From the NCBI GenBank assembly GCA_009844425.1, contig VYBN01000020.1:1-44291 (forward strand): a stretch of 44,291 nt of DNA. The letters are read 5' to 3'. A program made the translations under genes and the position numbers. Below the pieces are notes generated by a model. That model saw only the letters and a program-made list of their open reading frames with translations. It was not told the origin of the DNA and searched no databases. Below, piece by piece: positions 24,153 through 32,454 of the stretch. Position 1 is the stretch's first letter. Every line of letters starts with the position of its first letter. The stretch is from Gammaproteobacteria bacterium. GTDB lineage: Bacteria > Pseudomonadota > Gammaproteobacteria > Steroidobacterales > Foliamicaceae.

Positions 24153-25621
24153 GTTGCTTCTTCCTCCGCGGGGGTCATGCATTTCTTCAATGGCTTCAGG
24201 AAAACGGCGAGGATCAGGCCGCTGCCCACGGTCGTAAGCACGATCTGCCAGTACAGCCCGGGCATGTCGCTCAGCGCCTCGGGATCGAACTCGCCCGCGA
24301 TCAGCCCGGCGATCAGGCTGCCCAGCGACGCGCCCAGGAACCAGATGCCCATCATCTGGCCCACGTATTTCTTCGGCGCCAGCCGCGTGACCGCGGAAAG
24401 GCCGACGGGACTCAGGCACAGCTCGCCGGTCGTGTGCAGCAAATAGGTAAAGAACAGCCAGGTGGGCAGCACCGGGTTGCCTTCGGCCACCAGCGTGGCG
24501 GCGCCGATCATCACGAGGAAGCCCAGCCCGAGCTGGATCAGCCCGAAGGCGAATTTCAGCGGCGTGGACGGGTCGAGATTGCGCCGCGCCAGGGCCGTCC
24601 AAAGCATCGCGAACAGCGGCCCCAGGACGATGATGAAGAAGGGATTGAGCGACTGGAACCACTCGGCCGGGAAGCTGAACGATCCGATTTCCCGGATCGT
24701 GTAGCGCTCGGCGAACAGGTTGAGCGATGAGCCGGACTGCTCGAAGCCGGCCCAGAACATGGCGGCGCCGAAAAACAGGACGATGATGCCGATCACGCGC
24801 AGGCGTTCGTCGCGCGTGAGTCCGCCGAAAAACAGCAGGAAAAGGAAGTAGATCGCCGCCACGGCCACGATCACGACGGCGCTCGCTTCGGCGATCGCGC
24901 GCGCGTTCAGTTCGATCGCGCCGCCCAGCGCGCCGGCGTAAACGGCGGCGAGCGCCGCAAGGGCGGCCGCCACACCCAGCCAGACCTTTTTGCGATAGGC
25001 GGCAGAAGCGGCGGATTCGGGACGGGCGCCGGCCTCGCCCAGGTACTCGCGGGTGTAGTAGAACTGCACCAGGCCGAACAGCATGCCCACGCCCGCCGCG
25101 GCGAAGCCGTAGTGCCAGTTGTAGTCGGCCAGCCAGCCGCAAACCAGCGGACCGATAAAGGCGCCCACGTTGATGCCCAGGTAATAGAGCGTGAAACCGC
25201 CGTCGCGCCGCGGGTCGGTGGGCGAGTAGAGCTGGCCGACCAGGGCGCTGATGTTGGGCTTGAGCAGCCCGGTGCCCAGCACCACCAGGATCAGCCCCAT
25301 GTAGAACGTGGCGACGCTCGGCACGGCAAGCACGAAATGCCCGCACATGATGATGATGCCGCCCACCCACACGGCGCGCTGGCCTCCCAGAAGGCGGTCC
25401 GCCATCCAGCCACCCGGCAGGGCGACGAGGTACACGGCGGCCGTATATACGCCGTAGATGGCCGTCGCGATTTCATCGGTCAGGCCCATGCCGCCCCGCT
25501 GCACCTGGTCGACCATGAACAGCACCAGCAGCGCCCGCATGCCGTAGTAGCTCATCCGCTCCCACATCTCGGTGAAGAAAAGGGTCACCAGACCCCGCGG
25601 ATGCCGGAAGAAATTGAGCAT
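24149..25621 (-). CDS. POT/PTR family proton-coupled oligopeptide transporter
   Basis: Inner membrane di/tripeptide:proton symporter of the major facilitator superfamily, 490 residues, about 12-14 hydrophobic segments. The proton-coupling ExxER motif is at 18-22 (FTEMWERMSYYGMRALL), and the PTR signature FTLYYLGINVGAFIGP is present. Start ATG 25621 gives the normal short N-terminus MLNFFRHPRG. A TATAAT on the minus strand ends only six bases before the ATG, so the transcript may have almost no leader. The gene is first in the run transporter-peptidase-metG-ferredoxin and its stop overlaps the peptidase start. Confidence 0.94.
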   Translation of the reverse strand: MLNFFRHPRGLVTLFFTEMWERMSYYGMRALLVLFMVDQVQRGGMGLTDEIATAIYGVYTAAVYLVALPGGWMADRLLGGQRAVWVGGIIIMCGHFVLAVPSVATFYMGLILVVLGTGLLKPNISALVGQLYSPTDPRRDGGFTLYYLGINVGAFIGPLVCGWLADYNWHYGFAAAGVGMLFGLVQFYYTREYLGEAGARPESAASAAYRKKVWLGVAAALAALAAVYAGALGGAIELNARAIAEASAVVIVAVAAIYFLFLLFFGGLTRDERLRVIGIIVLFFGAAMFWAGFEQSGSSLNLFAERYTIREIGSFSFPAEWFQSLNPFFIIVLGPLFAMLWTALARRNLDPSTPLKFAFGLIQLGLGFLVMIGAATLVAEGNPVLPTWLFFTYLLHTTGELCLSPVGLSAVTRLAPKKYVGQMMGIWFLGASLGSLIAGLIAGEFDPEALSDMPGLYWQIVLTTVGSGLILAVFLKPLKKCMTPAEEEAT

Positions 25622-25678
25622 CGGCGCATTATATTCAGCGCGTTCCCGGCGCGGCGGGCGCGTTATCATTCCGCCGCC
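25622..25678. promoter_or_regulatory. Divergent promoter region, POT transporter and yciB
   Basis: A 57-bp gap between divergent starts. On the minus strand TATAAT lies at 25628-25633, seven bases from the transporter ATG. On the plus strand TATCAT lies at 25663-25668, ten bases before the yciB GTG. No Shine-Dalgarno sequence precedes either start, which would fit leaderless messages. No clear -35 boxes are seen. Confidence 0.4.
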
Positions 25679-26236
25679 GTGCAGGTTTTTCTGGATTTTT
25701 TCTTTCTCGTGCCGTTTCTGGCGGCCTACCTGGTGTGGGGGCTGATCCCCGCCGTCTGGGTGTTGATGGGCGCCGTGATCGTGCAGGTTGCCGCGCAGTG
25801 GCTGCTCGGCGGGCGCTACAAGCCCAAGCCCATCACGCTGGCCTCCGCAGGGCTGGTGCTGGTGTTCGGCACGCTGACCGTGGTGCTGAAGGATCCGGTG
25901 TTCATCAAGTGGAAGCCGACAGTGCTGTACTGGGCGATGAGCGTGGCGCTTGTGGGCGCGCGCCTGTGGAAGCGCAAGGGCGTGATCCATGCGATCCTGA
26001 AATCGCAGGCCGAAGGCTTTTCCGCCCTGCCGGCGCGTACGGCGTCGGCGCTGGATTGGGCATGGCTGATGTTCCTGGCGCTGATGGGCGTGCTCAACAT
26101 CTGGGTGGCCTATACATTCAGCGAAGCCACCTGGGTGTACTTCAAGCTGTTCGGTCTGACCGCCCTGACCCTGGTGTTCGGCTTGCTGCAGGGTTTTTGG
26201 GTGGTGCGGTCATTGAAGACGGCGGAAAGCGAGTGA
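25679..26236 (+). CDS. yciB: Inner membrane septation protein A (YciB/IspZ)
   Basis: Small polytopic inner membrane protein, 185 residues, about five hydrophobic segments. Features typical of YciB are FLDFFFLVPFLAAYLVWG at the start, KPKPITLASAGLVLVFGTLT, the central segment DPVFIKWKPTVLYW, and the C-terminal region NIWVAYTFSEATWVYFKLFG. GTG 25679 is the only start placing the first segment correctly; an open frame continues upstream but has no YciB-like sequence. YciB is linked to cell envelope and septum formation in enteric bacteria. The bolA-like gene follows six bases later, a common pairing. Confidence 0.93.
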   Translation: MQVFLDFFFLVPFLAAYLVWGLIPAVWVLMGAVIVQVAAQWLLGGRYKPKPITLASAGLVLVFGTLTVVLKDPVFIKWKPTVLYWAMSVALVGARLWKRKGVIHAILKSQAEGFSALPARTASALDWAWLMFLALMGVLNIWVAYTFSEATWVYFKLFGLTALTLVFGLLQGFWVVRSLKTAESE

Positions 26237-26242
26237 GTACGA

Positions 26243-26518
26243 TTGACCGTTGATCGCCCGTCCCTGATCCGCGCCCGGCTTCTGGAGGCCCTGGCGCCCT
26301 GCGAAGTCGAGGTGCAGGACGACTCGCACCGGCACGTCGGTCACGTGGGCGCCCGCGACGGCGGCGGCCACTACTCGGTCCGAATCGTGGCCGAACAGTT
26401 CGACGGCCTCGCCCCGCTCGCACGCCACCGCCTCGTCTACGAGGCCCTGGCCGAAATGATGCAGGGCCCCATCCACGCCCTGGCCATCACCGCCCTGACC
26501 CCCGCCGAAGCAACGTAA
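26243..26518 (+). CDS. BolA family protein
   Basis: BolA/IbaG-type protein, 91 residues, which in characterised members works with monothiol glutaredoxins in iron-sulfur handling or acts as a regulator. Family motifs are clear: EVQDDSHRHVGHVGARDGGGH-like block at about 22-43, then a FDGLAPLARHRLVYEALAEM helix and the IHALAITALTP end. The only in-frame start is TTG 26243, since a stop codon lies just upstream. It sits six bases after the yciB stop and is probably co-transcribed with it. Whether it is BolA or IbaG cannot be settled by eye. Confidence 0.92.
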   Translation: MTVDRPSLIRARLLEALAPCEVEVQDDSHRHVGHVGARDGGGHYSVRIVAEQFDGLAPLARHRLVYEALAEMMQGPIHALAITALTPAEAT

Positions 26519-26531
26519 CGCACCCACTAAA

Positions 26532-26601
26532 GCGCGGTCTTGCCCCATTCCCGGCAGGAGCGTCGCGAAGTGGCTCCAGAGGGAATGGGGCAAGACCGCG
26601 C
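26532..26601. terminator. Long perfect hairpin between convergent genes
   Basis: Arms 26532-26552 and 26581-26601 are exact reverse complements over 21 bases, around a 28-base centre that can form a small GGAGC/GCTCC stem. It fills most of the 93-bp gap between the bolA-like gene and the oppositely directed hydrolase gene. It could end transcripts from both sides, though there is no T-run. It may equally be a palindromic repeat element like the others in this window. Confidence 0.7.
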
Positions 26602-26611
26602 GAAGGACTCG

Positions 26612-27427
26612 TCAGCCGTTCCGTAGAAATTCCAGGATAACTTCCAGGTACTCGCCGGCCTTTTCCGGATAGTGATGCGGATGGCCACCGGCGAATTTGT
26701 GTCCGATGGATCCCTCGACCAGCTCCAGGACCTTCTCGTGGCAATTGTTCAGCGGGTCCGTCTCGGCGGTGAGCGCCAGTGTGGGAACGCGGACCTTCGC
26801 CAGGGCCTCCCCCATCTCGTATTGCCGCAGCGCTTCGGTTGCGTCGTCCATCTGCTGCGCGAGCATGCTGTCGATGACCGCATTGCGGAGCAGGGCGGCG
26901 CCGCCGTCGTTCAGTTCGAACCCCGAGTCCCACATGCGCTGCAGCCACAGCGACCGCTCCCATACCCAAGCGATGTGAGCGCCGTCCTCCGACCACTCCG
27001 GCGCCGGCTGCCGGGACACGCTCAGCACCTCGTCGCGGAAGGCTCGGTCCCAGACCGGGCAGCCGTCGAGAACCAGGTGCGATACGCGTTCGGGATGACG
27101 CAACGCCAGCTCGACCGCGAATTCGGAAGACACGTGCCCGCCCACTACGGCCGCGGAGTCGAGCCCCAGCCCGTCCATTACCGCGGCGATGTTGTCGGCG
27201 TAATCCTTCACCAACCACGGAGCGGGGCGTGGATCCGACTGGCCGTAACCCATGTTGTCCGGGGCGTAGCCGGCGAACCCCGAATTGCCGAGCTTCTTCA
27301 GCACGGGCACGTATTGGCGGCTGGACGCCGGTGTCCAGTGCAGCAGCAGGATCGGAGAGCCGAAGCCGGCGGTGCGGACGTGCACGAAGCCCGACGGCGT
27401 CTCTACGAGCGCGCGGCGGATGGTCAT
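26612..27427 (-). CDS. Alpha/beta-fold hydrolase with His at the nucleophile position
   Basis: Cytoplasmic alpha/beta hydrolase fold, 271 residues from ATG 27427 (GTG 27448 in frame is an alternative). The oxyanion-hole region is LLLHWTPASS and the next strand carries APDNMGYGQSD. At the nucleophile elbow, where most members have G-X-S-X-G, the sequence is VVGGHVSSEFA, which places H98 at the serine position when aligned by the following helix. The later acid (ALTAETDP) and histidine (GGHPHHYPE) are present. It may be a member of a subgroup with unusual chemistry or an altered catalytic site. It is third in a run with a TonB receptor and a PhyH-type dioxygenase on the same strand, suggesting a catabolic role for that receptor's substrate. 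Confidence 0.85.
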   Translation of the reverse strand: MTIRRALVETPSGFVHVRTAGFGSPILLLHWTPASSRQYVPVLKKLGNSGFAGYAPDNMGYGQSDPRPAPWLVKDYADNIAAVMDGLGLDSAAVVGGHVSSEFAVELALRHPERVSHLVLDGCPVWDRAFRDEVLSVSRQPAPEWSEDGAHIAWVWERSLWLQRMWDSGFELNDGGAALLRNAVIDSMLAQQMDDATEALRQYEMGEALAKVRVPTLALTAETDPLNNCHEKVLELVEGSIGHKFAGGHPHHYPEKAGEYLEVILEFLRNG

Positions 27428-27457
27428 GCCGGGTAGTTCCGCCGCCACGTTGCCCAG

Positions 27458-27474
27458 GAGGACGGGACGTCCTC
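27458..27474. repeat. Hairpin repeat, family B-like
   Basis: Stem GAGGAC (27458-27463) and GTCCTC (27469-27474) with loop GGGAC, which is the reverse complement of the GTCCC loop in the first hairpin at 35704-35722. It lies in the gap between the dioxygenase and hydrolase genes. The stem is short, so family membership is tentative. Confidence 0.5.
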
Positions 27475-27521
27475 TCCCCCAGGCGTGCTCCCGCAGGGGA
27501 GTCGGGATGCCGGCAGCAAGC

Positions 27522-28385
27522 TCAGGCGGCTTTCGTGCGGGGCGGCCGGCGCCAGGTCACGGGCATCAGCGAATCGGGAAGGCGTTCGCCCTCGTTCAGC
27601 AGCTCGCTTCCCTCGAACGGGTTCTTCCGCGCCGTCGGATTGAACTGGTAGCGGATATCGCTGCCGATCCAGCGCAGGGAGAACCCGAGGCGGCGGCCCG
27701 CATGGCCGGCCGTGCGCGGTTTGGAGGCATGGATCGTTTTCGGATGGATGATCAGCATGTCGCCCGCCCGCGCTTCCCACACGCGGATGTCCGCATCCGG
27801 CGCGGCGACCCGCTCCAGCAGTTCCGACCAGGGGTGAAAATTGGGTGGCGCTTCCACACCCTCGAGTGCCCAGGAACTCACGTAACGGTGCGGGTCCTTA
27901 TTGGAGCCGGCCAGGGTCAGCAGCGGCGCATTTTCGGGGCCCATGTCGGTCAGGGCCACCCACATCGACGGGCTGTGCTCACCGCTGAACGGGAACAGGC
28001 ACTCGTCGTTGTGCCAGGGCGTGGCGGTTTCGTCCTTGTTGCCTTCCTTCAGGAAAGTGCCGTCCACCCAGGCGCGCATTTCGTCCGAGCCGATCACGTC
28101 GGCGACGATCTCCGCACAGCCGCATTCCTCCACCAGCGCCTGCATTTCCGGCACCCGCCAATAGGCGTTGACCAGCCGCACGTAGCCGTCGTGGTCCTCG
28201 AATTCCACGTCGCGCATGGTCTCGTGGGGTCCGAAAACGACCGAGCCGTCGCGCAGTCCGGCCACGACCGAGTCGATGACCTGCGTCATCCGCGCCACCC
28301 ACCCTTCAGGGAACACACCCGGCACGTGGGCCACGCCTACTTCCCTGTAGGCGTCGATGATTTCCTGCGTTACCTTCGGATGCAC
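27522..28385 (-). CDS. Phytanoyl-CoA dioxygenase (PhyH) family protein
   Basis: Predicted Fe(II)/2-oxoglutarate-dependent dioxygenase, 287 residues. The iron site is H125-x-D127 in TPWHNDECLF and H219 in HPKTIHASKP. An arginine downstream (GFSLRW) is placed to hold 2-oxoglutarate. Bacterial PhyH proteins hydroxylate varied small molecules, so phytanoyl-CoA is not implied as substrate. Start GTG 28385 lies ten bases after the stop of the TonB receptor gene; no good ATG is available at the expected N-terminus. The gene is probably in one transcript with the receptor and the hydrolase. Confidence 0.88.
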   Translation of the reverse strand: MHPKVTQEIIDAYREVGVAHVPGVFPEGWVARMTQVIDSVVAGLRDGSVVFGPHETMRDVEFEDHDGYVRLVNAYWRVPEMQALVEECGCAEIVADVIGSDEMRAWVDGTFLKEGNKDETATPWHNDECLFPFSGEHSPSMWVALTDMGPENAPLLTLAGSNKDPHRYVSSWALEGVEAPPNFHPWSELLERVAAPDADIRVWEARAGDMLIIHPKTIHASKPRTAGHAGRRLGFSLRWIGSDIRYQFNPTARKNPFEGSELLNEGERLPDSLMPVTWRRPPRTKAA

Positions 28386-28395
28386 TTCAGGCGCC

Positions 28396-30810
28396 TTACA
28401 TGCTGTAGCTGACCCGCAGACCCACGATCCGCGGGATCGGACGGTAGCCGAAGCCGGAAGGCGCAAACCCGTTGAAGAAGTCCACGTACAGGTTGCCGTC
28501 GGTCACGGTGTCGTCATCCAGCAGGTTGTCCACGTAGAGCGCTGCGCGCATGCTCTCGCTGCGGACCCCGAGCTGGCCGTCCACCCGCCAGTAAGCGTCC
28601 TGTGTAGCGACATTGGCGGAAGATACGAAACGCTCGGACGTGTAGCGTGCGCTCATATCCGCGAACCAGTCCCAGTTGCCGTTCAGGTTGGCCGTGTAGT
28701 TGCCGTTGAGATTCAGCTGATGCTCGGGCAGGTCCGCCGGCCGGTTGCCGTCCTTGATCAGCAGGCATCGCTTCCCGGCCGCGCCGAAGTCCTGGAATTC
28801 GCAGCCGCTCTCGCCGATCCGCGATGCGCTGGTGGATAGCACCCGGAAATTGTTGAACTCCCCGTTGATGTAGGTGTAGGCGCCGGACAGGGTCAATTCT
28901 TCCGAAGCCCGCCAGTTGCCCTCGAACTCAAGCCCCCAGATCGTCGATTTACCGGCGTTCTCGATCACCGGCTGCAATTGCTGGGCTTCTTCATTGAAGA
29001 TCTGCGAAGAGACCTGCTGATCGGAGTAGTCCTGGTAGAACCCGGCCGCGTTGAATGCCAGCGCGCCGCCCATCAGCAGCATCTTGGCGCCGGCCTCGTA
29101 CGACCAGAGGGTTTCGCGGTCGAAGGGCCGGTCGAGCGAGAAAACCGCGCCGTCCTGGAAACCGGAGGGCTTGGTGCCCTTGCCGATCGCGCCGTAAAGG
29201 TTGAGGTTCTGGCCCGGCCGGTAGCTGAGTGCGACCCGGGGAATGGCGTAACTCTCCATGATCGTCTCGCTGTGAACGCCGGTGACCATGCCGAACGAAC
29301 TCAGAATCGGCGGCGCTTCGCCACCTCGCGAAATCACGCCGAAGAAGAAATTGAACGGCGGGTCGAAGTCCAGTATGTGCTCGATCTCCTCGTCCGTGTA
29401 GCGGACTTCTGCGGAAGCGAACAGCTTTTCGGAAATCGCGTACTCCGACCAGGCGAATACCGACTGGTGGTCCGTATAGCGGCTGACGTTGCGGCCCTCG
29501 CCGTCGCGCGTGTCGTAGAAGGCGTGGACGTCGGAATCGAGGATCGGCCCGAGCGCCAGGCCGGTGTCGTTGCTGCCGAACTGGTCCACGTCCTCTTTCC
29601 AGTACAAGGCCCCCAGGAGCCACTGGAAACGGCTGTCCGTCTGCGAGAAGATCCGGACCTCCTGGCTGAACTGCACCGTGTCATTGATGCGTTCGGTTTC
29701 CTGAAAGGCGCCCGTCACGACGCCATTGACCGATCCGGTGACGAAATCGTTGTCCTGGAAGATGTCGTCGTTGGAGTCCACCCAACTGGTCAGCGACTTC
29801 AGCCCGAAGCTGCCGGCGTCCCAGTCGGCGATGGCCGTGGCGCGGAAATACTCGACATCCATGCCCTTGTAGTCCTGGCCGGTGCGGTGATTGATGTCGA
29901 AGCCGATGGGGCCGTCCACCAGCGGTCCGGTGAAGATCCGGGTGGTGGCGGGGTTTCCGGTGATCACGGCTTGCGCGCCTTCGTTGAGATTTACGGTCGT
30001 GTTGCCGTTGATCACGAACGCGGCCTGGGGCGCGTAGCTCTCGTCGGAGTATTCCAGCCGCCCGTAAACGGAAAAGTTCTCGTTTGCCTGGAGCAGGAAC
30101 GCGGCCGAAATGCCCATGCCGTCGCCGCCGCCCACGTAGTCGTCGGACACCGTGTTCTTGTAGGAACCGCGCTCGTCGAACCAGTAGGCGTTGACCCGCA
30201 CGCCGAACGCGTCTTCGACCACCGGCGCTCCGCCGGAGGCCCTGATCTCCTGGCCGGACTCGCTGTGCGCTTCGAGCGTGGCCTTGAGGTCGTACTCGTC
30301 CAGGCTCGGGCGCTTGGTGATGTAGTTCACCGCGCCGCCGAACGCGGAGCGTCCGTAGAGGGCCGCCTGCGGGCCCTTAACGACCTCGATCCGCTCGATG
30401 TCCACCAGCCGCAGGCGCGCGAGGCTCCCGCCGCCGGCCACCTGAACGTTCTGCGAGGAAATATCGATGTCGTCGATCAAAAGGCCTACGCTGTTGCGGC
30501 CCTGTTCCGCCTGCAGGCCGCGCAGGGCCGGCGCGTAGTCATTCTGCGTGACCGAGCGGTCGAAAGTCAGGCCGGGCACGATCTTGGCGATGTCCTGCAG
30601 GTCGTTGAGACCGAAATTCTCGATCTGCTCTCCGGAAATCGCGGTGATCGCGACCGGGATATCGAAAAGGCTCTCCTCGCGCTTGCGCGCCGTGACGATG
30701 ATTTCTTCCAGGACGGCCTCCTGGGCCAATGCCGGGGTCTGGATGGCTGCGAAAGGCAAAAGCGCCAGTGACGCTGCCGCCAGGACAGACTTCGAAGTGA
30801 GTGTTCTCAT
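28396..30810 (-). CDS. TonB-dependent outer membrane receptor
   Basis: Outer membrane receptor of 804 residues. ATG 30810 follows GGGAG with normal spacing and begins a signal peptide (MRTLTSKSVLAAASLALLPF, cleavage near PALAQ). A TonB-box-like segment VLEEIIVTARKREES comes next, then the plug (DIPVAITAISGEQI; IERIEVVKGPQAALYGRSAF; GGAVNYITKRP) and a long barrel ending VGLRVSYSM. The plug motif and barrel style are those of the broad siderophore/organic-substrate receptor group. The substrate is unknown. The downstream genes (PhyH-type dioxygenase, hydrolase) and the upstream MFS symporter suggest an uptake and degradation set. Confidence 0.93.
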   Translation of the reverse strand: MRTLTSKSVLAAASLALLPFAAIQTPALAQEAVLEEIIVTARKREESLFDIPVAITAISGEQIENFGLNDLQDIAKIVPGLTFDRSVTQNDYAPALRGLQAEQGRNSVGLLIDDIDISSQNVQVAGGGSLARLRLVDIERIEVVKGPQAALYGRSAFGGAVNYITKRPSLDEYDLKATLEAHSESGQEIRASGGAPVVEDAFGVRVNAYWFDERGSYKNTVSDDYVGGGDGMGISAAFLLQANENFSVYGRLEYSDESYAPQAAFVINGNTTVNLNEGAQAVITGNPATTRIFTGPLVDGPIGFDINHRTGQDYKGMDVEYFRATAIADWDAGSFGLKSLTSWVDSNDDIFQDNDFVTGSVNGVVTGAFQETERINDTVQFSQEVRIFSQTDSRFQWLLGALYWKEDVDQFGSNDTGLALGPILDSDVHAFYDTRDGEGRNVSRYTDHQSVFAWSEYAISEKLFASAEVRYTDEEIEHILDFDPPFNFFFGVISRGGEAPPILSSFGMVTGVHSETIMESYAIPRVALSYRPGQNLNLYGAIGKGTKPSGFQDGAVFSLDRPFDRETLWSYEAGAKMLLMGGALAFNAAGFYQDYSDQQVSSQIFNEEAQQLQPVIENAGKSTIWGLEFEGNWRASEELTLSGAYTYINGEFNNFRVLSTSASRIGESGCEFQDFGAAGKRCLLIKDGNRPADLPEHQLNLNGNYTANLNGNWDWFADMSARYTSERFVSSANVATQDAYWRVDGQLGVRSESMRAALYVDNLLDDDTVTDGNLYVDFFNGFAPSGFGYRPIPRIVGLRVSYSM

Positions 30811-30958
30811 AGGGGCTCCCGGGATGAAAGGCCGCTCGGGGTCCATTCCGGCCGGCGCACATGTGAATCGTTGGCGCTGCCGCAACGCAAAGTCCCCAAT
30901 GTCCCGGAGCTGCGGCGAGCGCAACGCCCGTCCACGATCTTATCAGACGTCCCCGGGG

Positions 30959-32371
30959 CTATACGTTTTCGCGCGCTGCGCCCGAAGCCGCCCGCGCCGC
31001 CTTGAGTTTCTCCTCCGAGAGGTCGTACTTGAACAGGAATACGAGGCTGAGCCCGTACAGCGCGGCCGGCACCAGGCCCGCGCCGATGTAAATCGCCGTG
31101 ATCGCACTGGCGGGTTGTTCGGCCCGCATGCCCTCGGTGCCGGCCTGGTAGCCGAACCATCCCAGAATATAGAGCGCCAGCGCCGGTCCGATCGCGAAGG
31201 AGAACTTCTCGACGGTCGTATAGAAGGCGGAAATCGTGGCCTCGCGGCGCATGCCCGTCCTCAGGTAGTCATACTCCACGGCATCCGGCAGCAGGGACGG
31301 GCCCATGACCAGCACGCCGCTGCCGAATAGGCCCAGGAAGACGGCGCGCAAGAATACGTAGGACAGGGGATCCTGGGCCGTGGCGAGCAGCCAGGAGGCC
31401 GTCACGAGGGCATAGCCCGCGGTGCAGATCATATAGATCGACCGTTTGCCGTATTTCCGCGAGGCGCGGCTCCAGAGCGGGAGGACCAGAATGATCACGA
31501 CCGTGATCGTGACCAGGTAGACGGTCGTGAGCGTGTAGCTCATTCCCAGGATAACGACCTTGAAATACACGCCCGTCACGCCGGCCGTCGCCAGCCCCAG
31601 AAGCTGGCCGAGCTTGGCGCCCAAAAGTAGCAGAAGCGGCCGGTTGTCGAAGGCCGTCCTGATCTGCGTCCCGATCGGATACCGGTGTTCCGTGATCGCG
31701 GTCTGTCGTGCCGCTCCGGTGCCGAAAAAGCAGTAAACGGTTGCCAGGACAATGACTGCCGCATAGATCCAGGCCATGGTGCCGTGCGCGCCGCGATCGT
31801 TGCCGAGGTATTCGACCAGCGCGAACGAAAAAACCGAGATCAGCCCGCCGACGTTGACGAACGCGATCCGGTGGGCCATGAGCGAGGTCCGCACGTGATA
31901 GCTACCCGTCATTTCGGCGGGCATCGCCAGGTACGGAATATTGAAGACGGTGTAGCCGGTATAGGTCAGGAGCAGCGCCGCGAGCATGAAGGCGATCAGC
32001 GGTGTCTGGTCGGCGAACTCCGGCGGATTGAATGCGAGCGCGAAGCCTGCGGCGGCAATGATCCCGCCAAGGAACAGAAACGGCCGGCGGCGGCCCCAGC
32101 GGCTTCGGGTACGGTCGCTGATGATTCCCATCAGCGGATCGGTGACCACGTCGTAGAGCTTGGAGGCCAGCAGCAGGGTGGCCACGGTGGTGGCGCCTAT
32201 TCCCAGAAAGTTGGTCATGAAGGGCGCGAGGATGCCGGCCGGCGTATTCAGGACGACTGCCATTCCCAGCGCTCCGGCGCCGAAGTTGATGCGCAGTCCT
32301 CTCGAGACTGCGTCTGCCGCTCCCGTCGCTTCAGGCGCGGGCGGCGGGGTTGCGTTCGCTCGTAATGCCAT
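30959..32371 (-). CDS. MFS transporter, GPH (glycoside-pentoside-hexuronide:cation) type
   Basis: Inner membrane symporter of the MelB-like GPH branch, 470 residues, 12 predicted membrane segments. The branch signature is visible in KLYDVVTDPLMGIISDRTRS RWGRRRPFLF-type sequence after segment 2 and in the mid-protein SRASRKYGKRS loop. GGGGGAG precedes ATG 32371. GPH carriers move sugars, glycosides or sulfonated and aromatic compounds with sodium or protons. Position upstream of a TonB receptor on the same strand, with 148 bp between, suggests it brings the same substrate across the inner membrane. That gap contains no gene. Confidence 0.9.
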   Translation of the reverse strand: MALRANATPPPAPEATGAADAVSRGLRINFGAGALGMAVVLNTPAGILAPFMTNFLGIGATTVATLLLASKLYDVVTDPLMGIISDRTRSRWGRRRPFLFLGGIIAAAGFALAFNPPEFADQTPLIAFMLAALLLTYTGYTVFNIPYLAMPAEMTGSYHVRTSLMAHRIAFVNVGGLISVFSFALVEYLGNDRGAHGTMAWIYAAVIVLATVYCFFGTGAARQTAITEHRYPIGTQIRTAFDNRPLLLLLGAKLGQLLGLATAGVTGVYFKVVILGMSYTLTTVYLVTITVVIILVLPLWSRASRKYGKRSIYMICTAGYALVTASWLLATAQDPLSYVFLRAVFLGLFGSGVLVMGPSLLPDAVEYDYLRTGMRREATISAFYTTVEKFSFAIGPALALYILGWFGYQAGTEGMRAEQPASAITAIYIGAGLVPAALYGLSLVFLFKYDLSEEKLKAARAASGAARENV

Positions 32372-32454
32372 GACTCCCCCTGACCGTGGAGGGCAGTTTA
32401 GCCGCTCGGCTCGTCTTCGGCACTTACAATCAGGCCATTTCCCGGGGAGGATCA

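Noticed and set aside
22356..25370. A single 1004-codon frame joining transporter region and ACE-type peptidase
   Set aside because: The upstream part is out of frame with the POT transporter; a GTG start at 24152 with GTGA overlap separates the two genes.
28978..30771. 597-codon plus-strand open frame opposite the second TonB receptor
   Set aside because: Composition-driven antisense frame; the minus-strand frame has signal peptide, plug and barrel motifs.
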